Assembly: GCF_019645875.1 (NCBI RefSeq)
Contig: NZ_CP081000.1
Coordinates: 2,232,001-2,296,000 of the forward strand
Direction of reading: 5' to 3'
Length of the DNA: 64,000 nt
From: Mycolicibacterium senegalense
Lineage (GTDB): Bacteria; Actinomycetota; Actinomycetes; Mycobacteriales; Mycobacteriaceae
This document shows positions 37,512 through 44,989 of the stretch, piece after piece (position 1 is the first letter of the stretch; each line of letters starts with the position of its first letter). Below the pieces are notes generated by a model, which was given only the letters and a program-made list of their open reading frames with translations, searched no databases and was not told the origin of the DNA. The position numbers were made by a program, and so were the translations under genes.

Positions 37512-37553
37512 CCAAACGCTGAACGCTCGACGGGCGCGACGCCGGAATTCTGT

Positions 37554-37559
37554 TATTCT
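37554..37559 (+). promoter_or_regulatory. -10 box for leaderless subI leader transcript
   Basis: TATTCT lies exactly seven bases before the ATG at 37567, the spacing seen in mycobacterial leaderless promoters where transcription starts on the A of ATG. Confidence 0.65.
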
Positions 37560-37566
37560 TCGCGCC

Positions 37567-37659
37567 ATGCATTCAGCGTCCGGCAAGACCGAGAGCCATG
37601 TGTTGGCTCTCATTGCCGTGGGTTCATGCGCTGTTGCTGACGTCGCCTGTTGTCGCTGA
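37567..37659 (+). CDS. cysteine-sensing leader peptide (uORF) of subI operon
   Basis: A 30-codon frame from ATG to TGA ending in G-S-C-A-V-A-D-V-A-C-C-R, with tandem TGT TGT codons two codons before the stop. Leaderless uORFs with Cys runs upstream of sulfur genes are known in M. smegmatis as cysteine-responsive attenuators: slow translation at Cys codons when cysteine is scarce opens the downstream ribosome site. Here CCTTTC (37722-37727) can pair with the subI ribosome site GAAAGG (37763-37768), and an 8-bp hairpin (GAGAGCCA, TGGCTCTC) lies inside the uORF at 37591-37611. Confidence 0.8.
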   Translation: MHSASGKTESHVLALIAVGSCAVADVACCR

Positions 37660-37774
37660 CTCCACTCCGTCCGCGGTTTGGTGTCGGTGGCGCTATTTCT
37701 ACGCCCGGATACTCTTCTTCGCCTTTCCGCCTGACGGACCTCGCAATGTCCGCTGTCCGCAAGAAAGGTCATCA
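37660..37774 (+). promoter_or_regulatory. subI leader with anti-Shine-Dalgarno pairing
   Basis: The 115 bases between the leader peptide and subI hold no gene. CCTTTC at 37722-37727 is complementary to GAAAGG at 37763-37768, and CGGAC (37735-37739) pairs with GTCCG (37748-37752) in between, so the ribosome site can be folded away. This fits attenuation of translation by ribosome position on the leader. Confidence 0.6.
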
Positions 37775-38818
37775 GTGCCCGTTTACAAGACCAACCTCAA
37801 CAAGTTCTGGCGTACCGCCACCGTCCTGGCCACAACCGGCGTGCTCGCGGTCGGCTGCGGTGGCGGTGCCAGCGATGTCGCCGGCGGCGATCAGGGTGCC
37901 GCGAACGCGGACACCACGTTGACGCTCGTCGCGTACGCCGTGCCGGAGCCCGGCTGGAGCAAGATAATCCCGGCGTTCGCCGCCAGCGAGGAAGGCAAGG
38001 GCGTCGCGGTGCGGACGTCCTACGGCGCCTCGGGCGACCAGTCCCGGGCCGTGGCCGACGGCAAGCCGGCCGACATCGTCAACTTCTCGGTCGAGCCCGA
38101 CGTCACCCGCCTGGTGAAGGCCGACAAGGTGGCCGACGACTGGAGTGCGGGCAATACGAAAGGCATCCCGTTCGGTTCTGTGGTGTCATTGGTGGTGCGC
38201 AAGGGTAACCCCAAGGGCATCAAAGACTGGGATGACCTGCTGCAGCCCGGGCTCGAGGTGGTCACCCCGAGCCCGCTGAGTTCGGGTTCGGCCAAGTGGA
38301 ACCTGCTGGCGCCGTACGCGGCGAAGAGCAACGGCGGCAAGGATTCCGCGGCCGGTCTCGACTTCGTCAACAAGCTGGTGACCGAACACGTCAAGACCCG
38401 CCCGGGTTCGGGCCGCGAAGCCACCGACGTGTTCCTGCAGGGCACGGGCGACGTGTTGATCAGCTACGAGAACGAGGCGATCAACGTCGAGCGGCAGGGC
38501 AAGGACGTCGAGCACGTCAACCCGCCGCAGACCTTCAAGATCGAGAACCCGGTGGCGGTCGTCAAGACCAGCGCCCACGCCGACAAGGCCAAGGCCCTGG
38601 CGAACTTCCTGCTCACCGCAGAGGGACAGAAGTTGTGGGCCGAGGCCGGATTCCGTCCGGTGGACCCCGCGGTGGCGGCCGACTTCGCCAAGGACTTCCC
38701 GACGCCGGAGAAGCTGTGGACGATCGCTGATCTCGGCGGATGGAGCGAGGTCGACCCGGCGTTGTTCGACAAGGACAACGGCTCGATCACCAAGATCTAC
38801 AAGCAGGCGACTGGATGA
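37775..38818 (+). CDS. subI: sulfate/thiosulfate-binding lipoprotein
   Basis: 347 residues with a lipoprotein signal (T-T-G-V-L-A-V-G-C, Cys at about 26) and a periplasmic-binding fold of the sulfate/thiosulfate/molybdate class; V-N-F-S-V-E-P-D-V and the later S-G-S-A-K-W-N are typical of sulfate binders. The GTG at 37775 follows AAGAAAGG. It delivers sulfate to CysT/CysW. The stop overlaps cysT as ATGA. Expression is likely tuned to cysteine by the leader peptide upstream. Confidence 0.92.
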   Translation: MPVYKTNLNKFWRTATVLATTGVLAVGCGGGASDVAGGDQGAANADTTLTLVAYAVPEPGWSKIIPAFAASEEGKGVAVRTSYGASGDQSRAVADGKPADIVNFSVEPDVTRLVKADKVADDWSAGNTKGIPFGSVVSLVVRKGNPKGIKDWDDLLQPGLEVVTPSPLSSGSAKWNLLAPYAAKSNGGKDSAAGLDFVNKLVTEHVKTRPGSGREATDVFLQGTGDVLISYENEAINVERQGKDVEHVNPPQTFKIENPVAVVKTSAHADKAKALANFLLTAEGQKLWAEAGFRPVDPAVAADFAKDFPTPEKLWTIADLGGWSEVDPALFDKDNGSITKIYKQATG

Positions 38819-39693
38819 CATCTGTAGCCCAGACCGATGCGGCCCAGCCTGATCCGGGTGCGCCCGCGCCGGGGGATTCCGCCCCCGGCGCGCGGCCCGG
38901 CCGCTACGGAAGCACCTCACTGCGAGTGGGTGCCGCCTCGATCTGGTTGAGCGTCATCGTGTTGCTGCCCCTGGCCGCGATCCTGTGGCAGGCCGCCGGC
39001 GGCGGGTGGAAGGCCTTCTGGTTGGCCGTCACCTCCAACGCCGCCCTGGAATCGTTCCGGGTGACGTTGACCATCTCGGCCGGGGTCACGGTGGTCAACC
39101 TTGTCTTCGGCCTGATCGTGGCCTGGGTGCTGACCCGCGATGACTTCCCCGGCAAGCGGCTGGTCGATTCGGTGATCGATCTGCCGTTCGCCTTGCCGAC
39201 CATCGTGGCGAGCCTGGTGATGCTGGCGCTCTACGGTCCGGCCAGTCCGGTCGGCCTGCACCTGCAGCACACCAAGTGGGGTGTCGGTGTCGCGCTGCTG
39301 TTCGTCACGTTGCCGTTCGTGGTGCGCTCGGTCCAGCCGGTGTTGCTGGAACTGGACCGCGATGTGGAGGAAGCCGCCGCTTCGCTGGGTGCCAACACCT
39401 TCACCATCCTGACCAAGATCATCCTGCCCGCGCTGCTGCCTTCGTTGTTGTCGGGTGCCGGCCTGGCGTTCTCCCGTGCCATCGGCGAGTTCGGCTCGGT
39501 GGTGCTGATCGGTGGCGCGGTACCGGGTGAGACCGAAGTGTCGTCCCAGTGGATCCGCACCCTGATCGAGAACGACGACCGCACCGGTGCCGCGGCGATC
39601 TCGATTGTGCTGCTGGTGATCTCGTTCGTCGTGCTGTTCGTGCTGCGAGCGGTGGGCTCGCGCGCGGCCAAGCGTGAGGAGCTCTCGGCATGA
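38815..39693 (+). CDS. cysT: sulfate/thiosulfate ABC transporter permease CysT
   Basis: A 292-residue permease with six membrane segments and the EAA loop E-A-A-A-S-L-G-A-N-T-F-T near residue 191, preceded by D-L-P-F-A-L-P-T-I-V-A. A Pro/Gly-rich cytoplasmic N-terminus of about 35 residues precedes the first segment. It overlaps subI (ATGA) and cysW (ATGA). With CysW and the ATPase CysA it forms the importer; CysW is broken here and cysA is not in the window. Confidence 0.92.
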   Translation: MTSVAQTDAAQPDPGAPAPGDSAPGARPGRYGSTSLRVGAASIWLSVIVLLPLAAILWQAAGGGWKAFWLAVTSNAALESFRVTLTISAGVTVVNLVFGLIVAWVLTRDDFPGKRLVDSVIDLPFALPTIVASLVMLALYGPASPVGLHLQHTKWGVGVALLFVTLPFVVRSVQPVLLELDRDVEEAAASLGANTFTILTKIILPALLPSLLSGAGLAFSRAIGEFGSVVLIGGAVPGETEVSSQWIRTLIENDDRTGAAAISIVLLVISFVVLFVLRAVGSRAAKREELSA

Positions 39694-39958
39694 CGCTCTC
39701 GCCGCCGGTGCGTTACCTGCTGCGCTTTCTGGCACTGGCTTACGTGACAGTGCTGGTGGTGGTGCCGGTCGGGTTGATCCTCTGGCGCACCTTCAGCCCA
39801 GGAATCGGCGCGTTCTTCGCATCGGTGGGCACCCCGGCGGCCATCTCGGCGCTGAACCTGTCGCTGTTGGTGGTCGCGATCGTGGTGCCGCTGAACGTAT
39901 TGTTCGGCGTTCCCACCGCGCTCGTGTTGGCCCGCAACCGGTTCCGTGGCAAGAGCGC
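39690..39958 (+). pseudogene. cysW: cysW 5' fragment, cut at a sequence joint
   Basis: Starts normally (ATGA overlap with cysT) and reads as the N-terminal part of the CysW permease through V-L-A-R-N-R-F-R-G-K-S (about residue 88 of an expected 270 or so). CysW homologues should then continue with the first permease core (L-P-F-A-V-S-P); instead the frame runs into hemY sequence in another reading frame and ends by chance at about 40088. The permease core is absent, so the importer encoded here cannot work unless an intact copy exists elsewhere. Confidence 0.88.
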
Positions 39959-40992
39959 TTCCCGCCCAGGCGTCGTCGCTGCTCGGGTTGGTCGACGACG
40001 AGACCGTCGCCCGGATCCACGACGAACGCTCCCGGCCGCTGCGGTGGACCCCGGGTGCGGACCCGTCGGTCGCCGAGGTGGTCGGTGACCGGTTCGGTGC
40101 CCAGGTGGTGACCAGGTCCGTGGACCCGCTGCTCACCGGTGTGTATGCCGGGTCGTCGGCGACGATCGGGTTGCGTTCGGCGGTCCCGTCGCTGGCGGCA
40201 GCCCTGGACCGCGGAGCGCGAAGCCTCACCGAGGCGGTGCGCGATGCGCTGCCGCCGCCCTCGGACGCGCCGGTGTTCGGCGCCGTCGACGGCGGCTACA
40301 TGGTGCTGCTGGAGGAACTGCGTCGTCGCGCCGATGTGCGGTGGGCTCAGGTCGCCGCGGTACGGGTGGACCGGCGTGGCCGGGGCTGGTCGGTGCTCGA
40401 CGACGAGGGCGCCAGTTGGTATGCCGACGCGGTCTTGTTGGCGGTACCCGCCCCACATCTGCCGTCATTGATCGAACAGGTCGCCCCGCGCACCGCGGCC
40501 GCGGCCCGGCGGATCCGGGTGGCCTCGGCGGCGGTGGTAGCTCTGGCGCTGCCGGGCGGTACGCCGTTGCCGCAGCAGTCCGGGGTGCTCGTGGCCGCGG
40601 GGGAACGGCTCAACGCCAAGGCGATCACGATGTCGTCGCGCAAATGGGGCCGGCGCGGGAACGTCGAGATGGTGCGGCTCTCGTTCGGCCGTTATGGCGA
40701 CGACATGGCCCGCAGTACCGGTGACGAGGATCTGCTGGCCTGGTCGGCGCGCGATCTGAACACGCTGTTCGGGGTCGCGGTGGAACCGGTGGACAGCCAT
40801 GTGCATCGCTGGATCGACGCGATGCCGCAGTACGGGCCCGGCCACCTCGATCTGGTCGCCGAACTGCGTGCGGGCCTGCCTGCAACGCTGGCGGTGGCCG
40901 GCGGTTACCTGGACGGGATCGGGGTGCCCGCATGTGTGGGCACCGCCACCCGGGCGGCCGCGGAACTGGTGTACAGCGGCGTGGCACGATAG
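39957..40992 (+). pseudogene. hemY: hemY 3' fragment (coproporphyrinogen III oxidase), start missing
   Basis: About 345 codons matching the C-terminal three quarters of the Rv2677c-type HemY/HemG FAD oxidase (about 450 residues). The fragment begins near A-L-P-A-Q-A-S-S-L-L-G-L-V-D-D and runs to the normal end, with the C-terminal FAD segment near [13 protein letters not shown]. The N-terminal FAD-binding G-x-G-x-x-G is absent. An accidental GTG at 39946 could start it, but no ribosome site is evident. HemY oxidises coproporphyrinogen III in the coproporphyrin-dependent heme route, followed by HemQ, which is intact just downstream. Confidence 0.87.
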
Positions 40993-40996
40993 GCGC

Positions 40997-41692
40997 ATGG
41001 CCAAGCTCGACTATGACGAACTGAACTCCACCATCCGCTACCTGATGTTTTCGGTGTTCGCGGTGAGCCCCGGAGAGTTGGGCGAGGAACGCGCCCAGGT
41101 GACCGACGAGGCGACGGCGTTCTTCAAGACGCAGGAAGAGCGCGGGGTGGTCGTGCGCGGCCTGTACGACGTGGCCGGCTTGCGGGCCGACGCCGACTTC
41201 ATGGTCTGGACCCACGCCGACAACATCGAGGCGCTGCAGGCCACCTACTCGGACTTCCGCCGCACCACCGCGCTGGGCCGCATCAGCGACCCGGTGTGGA
41301 GCAGCGTGGCGCTGCACCGCCCCGCCGAGTTCAACAAGAGCCATGTCCCGGCGTTCATCGCCGGTGAGGATCCGGGCAATTACATCTGCGTGTACCCGTT
41401 CGTGCGCTCCTACGAGTGGTACCTGCTGCCCGACGAAGAGCGTCGCCGCATGCTGTCCGAGCACGGTATGGCCGCCCGGGGGTACAAGGATGTGCGGGCC
41501 AACACGGTGCCGGCGTTCGCCCTCGGCGACTACGAGTGGATCCTGGCCTTCGAGGCGCCCGAGCTGCACCGCATCGTCGACTTGATGCGTGATCTTCGGG
41601 CCACCGACGCCCGGCGCCACACCCGCGAGGAGACGCCGTTCTTCACCGGCCCGCGGGTCAGCGTCGAGGATCTGGTCGCCAAGCTGCCCTAG
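40997..41692 (+). CDS. hemQ: coproheme decarboxylase HemQ (chlorite-dismutase family)
   Basis: A 231-residue protein, the length of Rv2676c, beginning [14 protein letters not shown] and containing the chlorite-dismutase-family core with the K-S-H-V-P-A-F segment near residue 117. HemQ turns coproheme into heme b by two oxidative decarboxylations, the last step of the actinobacterial route. It starts four bases after hemY and normally depends on the hemY promoter, which is missing at this locus. A strong inverted repeat follows the stop. Confidence 0.93.
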   Translation: MAKLDYDELNSTIRYLMFSVFAVSPGELGEERAQVTDEATAFFKTQEERGVVVRGLYDVAGLRADADFMVWTHADNIEALQATYSDFRRTTALGRISDPVWSSVALHRPAEFNKSHVPAFIAGEDPGNYICVYPFVRSYEWYLLPDEERRRMLSEHGMAARGYKDVRANTVPAFALGDYEWILAFEAPELHRIVDLMRDLRATDARRHTREETPFFTGPRVSVEDLVAKLP

Positions 41693-41699
41693 TTCTTCC

Positions 41700-41765
41700 T
41701 GCGCGAGCAGACGCAAATGCCCCTGTACACCCGGCGTGTCGGGGGCATTTGCGTCTGCTCGCGCA
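41700..41765. repeat. 24-bp perfect inverted repeat between convergent genes
   Basis: Left arm 41700-41723 (TGCGCGAGCAGACGCAAATG followed by CCCC) is exactly complementary to the right arm 41742-41765, with an 18-base loop that itself holds ACAC/GTGT. It lies between hemQ and msrB and has no T-tract, so it may act as a two-way terminator or be a copy of a mobile repeat; arms of the type GCGAGCAGACGCAAA recur between mycobacterial genes in my recollection. Confidence 0.85.
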
Positions 41766-41789
41766 AGGTGGTTGACCCGTGGGCCGGCA

Positions 41790-42206
41790 TCACACCGGCT
41801 TGGGCACCAGCTTCAGGGAGATCGAGTTGATGCAGTACCGCTGATCGGTCGGCGTGGGATAGCCCTCGCCTTCGAACACGTGCCCCAGGTGGCTGTGGCA
41901 GTTCGCGCACAGCACCTCGACTCGGCGCATCCCCAGTGATGTGTCCGACCGCAGAATCACCGCGGCGGAATCGGCCGGGTCGAAGAACGACGGCCAACCG
42001 CAATGGGATTCGAACTTCTCGGTGCTGCGGAACAACTCGGCACCGCAGGCCCGGCATTCGTAGACGCCTTCGGTCTTGGTGTCGGTGTACTCGCCGGTGA
42101 AGGGCCGCTCGGTGCCCGCGCGGCGCAGCACCGCGAACTCCTCGGGGGTCAGCTTCTCGCGCCACTCGTCATCGGTGAGTTGCAGCTTGGGACCGTCGGT
42201 TGTCAT
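41790..42206 (-). CDS. msrB: peptide-methionine (R)-S-oxide reductase
   Basis: A 138-residue MsrB. Zinc is held by two C-x-x-C pairs (Y-E-C-R-A-C-G and V-L-C-A-N-C-H), and the catalytic Cys is in R-Y-C-I-N-S near residue 126. It reduces methionine-R-sulfoxide in proteins. Convergent with hemQ, as in the Rv2674-Rv2676c region. Confidence 0.95.
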   Translation of the reverse strand: MTTDGPKLQLTDDEWREKLTPEEFAVLRRAGTERPFTGEYTDTKTEGVYECRACGAELFRSTEKFESHCGWPSFFDPADSAAVILRSDTSLGMRRVEVLCANCHSHLGHVFEGEGYPTPTDQRYCINSISLKLVPKPV

Positions 42207-42263
42207 ATCCCCAAGTTACGTTCTGCTCGGCGGTCAGCGCCACTGACCTCGGGCGGAGCGCCG

Positions 42264-43010
42264 CTACGCCCACACCAGGTCGCGGCTCGCCGCACTCGGT
42301 GAGAGACCGAACATCTCATGGCACACCCGATTGGCGTGGGCGCTGTCGGTGAAGCCGGCCGCATGAGCGGCATCGGTGAGTGACGCGCCATCCCGCACCG
42401 CCTCGACGGCGCAGCGCAACCGTGCCCAGCGCACGTACGTCGGAAACGACTGCCCCACCTGATCATTGAACAGTCGGCCGAGCCGGCTCGGCGACAGTGC
42501 CACCTGTCGTGCGACGTCGGTGAGCCGGACCTGGCCGGGAAGCAGGCGCGGAATCAGCTCGACCGCGGCGAGCACGCTGGGATGCCAGATGTCCGCCGTG
42601 GGCCGGGTGTAACCGGTGGGCGGCGTGGCGATCAGCTGCTCGAGTAGTTGTTCTGGTGGCAAAGGGCTTGTCCAGCAGGGGAGTTGGCGGCCCGTCGCCA
42701 CCCATGCGGCTACGTCATCGCTGTCGGCGGCGATGCGGCTGAACACGCTCGGGTCGAGAAAGGCCAGTATCCCGGAGGTGGGTTCGAGGATGCGGATGCC
42801 GTGGTCATGTCCGGATGGAATGACCGCGGCCGAGGTGACGACGCGGCGTCCGCGCGCATCGGACAGTTCGAACGCACCTGTGAACGTCCGGACCACCTGC
42901 GTGGCCACATGGTGGTGTTGGCGCGCATCGGACAAGGTGCCGGTGTAGCAGAGCGCGCCCGCTACGACGGCCACTGCGCCCGACCATGTCCCGTCGCGAT
43001 TGCCGCTCAC
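42264..43010 (-). CDS. AraC-family transcriptional regulator
   Basis: About 248 residues: a small cupin-like N-terminal domain with H-H-H-V near residue 33 and a C-terminal double helix-turn-helix (L-T-D-V-A-R-Q-V-A-L-S-P-S-R-L-G-R-L-F and the end F-G-L-S-P-S-A-A). The GTG at 43010 has GGGAG about nine bases upstream and leaves room for a divergent promoter; a longer frame to 43115 would run into the methyltransferase gene. The effector is unknown. Confidence 0.78.
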   Translation of the reverse strand: MSGNRDGTWSGAVAVVAGALCYTGTLSDARQHHHVATQVVRTFTGAFELSDARGRRVVTSAAVIPSGHDHGIRILEPTSGILAFLDPSVFSRIAADSDDVAAWVATGRQLPCWTSPLPPEQLLEQLIATPPTGYTRPTADIWHPSVLAAVELIPRLLPGQVRLTDVARQVALSPSRLGRLFNDQVGQSFPTYVRWARLRCAVEAVRDGASLTDAAHAAGFTDSAHANRVCHEMFGLSPSAASRDLVWA

Positions 43011-43099
43011 CTTCCCAATCTCCCATACGGCCGATCTGTACAAGCCGCCTCTGCCGGGGATCGGCCATGCTGGAAATCCACGAGGACAGGGGAGCTCAC

Positions 43100-43672
43100 A
43101 TGCCGGCGATGTCACAGATCGAACGCGCCTTCTGCAAGACTGCGCTGTGGCGCGGCGGGACCGGGCAGGCGGTGCTCGGCAGTCTCCCGTTGGATCGCCT
43201 CGGCCACGATGTGCTCGAAATCGGTTCGGGTAGTGGTGATATCGCGGCCCGGCTGCGGCAGGCCAATCCTGACTTGGCGATCACCGCGACCGATTTCGAT
43301 CCGGCGATGGTGCGCACCGCGGCCCGGCGGCTGCAGGCGTATCCGGAGGTGACCGTGCGCGGGGCCGACGCCACCGACCTGCCGTTCTCGGCCGACTCGT
43401 TCGATTCGGTCCTGAGCTGCCTGATGCTGCATCACATCGTGGAGTGGGAGCGGGCGATCGCCGAGATCGCCCGGGTGCTGCGGCCCGGTGGAGTGTTCAC
43501 CGGCTACGACCTGACCCGCACGCCGATGGCGACGGCGATTCACCGGCTGGATCGGTCACCGTTCCGGCTGGTCAACCCCGACGAGCTCGAGGAGGTCTGT
43601 GCACGGCACGGCCTGGCGGTGCGGACCCGGACCCGGCTGGCGGGCCAGGTCATGCAGTTCAGCTCAGACTGA
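43100..43672 (+). CDS. class I SAM-dependent methyltransferase (Rv2675c type)
   Basis: About 190 residues with V-L-E-I-G-S-G-S-G-D-I-A (about residues 33-44) as the SAM loop, D-L-P-F-S-A-D-S-F-D as motif II and V-L-R-P-G-G as motif III. The ATG at 43100 has AGGGGAG five bases upstream; an ATG at 43067 is possible. It is divergent from the AraC gene, which may control it. Its end overlaps the opposing aftC gene by nine bases. Substrate unknown. Confidence 0.82.
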   Translation: MPAMSQIERAFCKTALWRGGTGQAVLGSLPLDRLGHDVLEIGSGSGDIAARLRQANPDLAITATDFDPAMVRTAARRLQAYPEVTVRGADATDLPFSADSFDSVLSCLMLHHIVEWERAIAEIARVLRPGGVFTGYDLTRTPMATAIHRLDRSPFRLVNPDELEEVCARHGLAVRTRTRLAGQVMQFSSD

Positions 43673-44953
43673 TTCGGCTTCTTTGGCCCGGCTCAGCCAC
43701 GGCGGGTCGATGCCCTCGTCGAGCCTGTCGTCCTGCTTGGCGTCCAGATAGCGGAAGTACAGCACACAGAACACCACGACCAGCATGAGCGACCAGCCGT
43801 AGGTGATCTTCATGTATTCCAGGAACCGGCCGGTGGTGGGCCAACGCCACAACAGCCAGCGGTCCATGGTCATGAACCCGTAGACCGCCAACCACGCCGG
43901 CCAGTTGCGGATCACCGAGTTCGGCAGCACCACCGTCATCAGGAACGGGAACAGCATCATCGAGTAGTAGCCCTGGGCGAGTCCCAGCACCAGCCACGAA
44001 CCGATCAGCAGCACACCCGACGAGGTGAGCATCCAGAACAGCTGGTCGCGTTCGCGGTAGTAGCGGTACAGCAGCCACAGGCTGATGACCGTGAGCGCCA
44101 CCGCCGCCACCCGCAGCACGACGATCAACCACATCGGCAGCCCGTAGTAGATGCCGTTGCCCAGGATCGACGAGTTGAAGTAGTCGCGCGTCTCAAGGAT
44201 GTAGGGCGCGGTGTTGCGCACGAAGCCCATCGGGTCGGCCGACAGCGGCCAGGCCACTGCGTTGAACACCAGCGGCACCGCGAATGCCGTGACCAGGGCG
44301 CGCCATTGCCGGTTCAGCAGCGGCAGCAGCAGGAGCACCGCGAGCAGGGGTTTGACCACCAGGGTGAGCCCGATGGCCGCGCCGGCCCACCACTGATGCC
44401 CCACCTTGCCCGACAGCAGCCAGGTGAAGAACAGCACCTCACCGAGGAGCACGCAGCCGTTGATGTTGGTGAAAACCAATGTGTTGGTGACGGATTCGGT
44501 GCAGAACATGGCCAGCAGCAGGGCGGGCAGCGCCACCGAGGTGAGCGAGAACTTGAAGAGCCGAACCAGAAGTGCGGCTGCGATGACGACGGCCACGGCG
44601 TTGATCGCCACGAACCAGAACCGGGAGGCGAACTCGGGCAGGAAGCCGAACGGCGCCAGGAGCAACGTGCCGCCGGGCGGGTACAGGTAGTGCGGGTCGA
44701 CGTAGCTGAAGTGCTCGTTGTAGATGGCCCAGTGCCGCCGGAAGTTCGACACGGCGCGGTACACCGGACCGAAGTCGTCGGTGATGTAGCCGTTGGTGGC
44801 CAGCACATAGCTGCGGTGGATGATCGACAGGATCGCCAGCGGCCACAGCACCGAGCGCAGCACCGTGCCGGTGCTCGGCGGAGAGGTGCGGGGACGGAAC
44901 AAGTTCAGAAGACCGACTTTGACGGCATTGGTCGGGGATTCTGCTTCGGCCAC
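43664..44953 (-). CDS. aftC: arabinofuranosyltransferase AftC
   Basis: A 429-residue GT-C glycosyltransferase with about ten membrane segments and the acidic motif I-T-D-D-F-G-P-V-Y in the first outer loop (near residue 57). AftC places alpha-1,3 branches in arabinan of arabinogalactan and lipoarabinomannan, using decaprenyl-phosphoarabinose on the outer face. Identification rests on the sequence and on the Rv2672-Rv2675c-type neighbourhood. Confidence 0.9.
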   Translation of the reverse strand: MAEAESPTNAVKVGLLNLFRPRTSPPSTGTVLRSVLWPLAILSIIHRSYVLATNGYITDDFGPVYRAVSNFRRHWAIYNEHFSYVDPHYLYPPGGTLLLAPFGFLPEFASRFWFVAINAVAVVIAAALLVRLFKFSLTSVALPALLLAMFCTESVTNTLVFTNINGCVLLGEVLFFTWLLSGKVGHQWWAGAAIGLTLVVKPLLAVLLLLPLLNRQWRALVTAFAVPLVFNAVAWPLSADPMGFVRNTAPYILETRDYFNSSILGNGIYYGLPMWLIVVLRVAAVALTVISLWLLYRYYRERDQLFWMLTSSGVLLIGSWLVLGLAQGYYSMMLFPFLMTVVLPNSVIRNWPAWLAVYGFMTMDRWLLWRWPTTGRFLEYMKITYGWSLMLVVVFCVLYFRYLDAKQDDRLDEGIDPPWLSRAKEAESV

Positions 44954-44989
44954 CAGCGAACCTTATACCGAGGCCGATCAGGCCCGGCG

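Noticed and set aside
39690..40088. cysW-like frame continuing to 40088 as a complete short gene
   Set aside because: After about residue 88 the sequence is hemY read in the wrong frame, so the continuation is not a real permease.
43011..43115. Longer N-terminus for the AraC regulator up to 43115
   Set aside because: It would overlap the methyltransferase start and its ribosome site; the GTG at 43010 has a better ribosome site.
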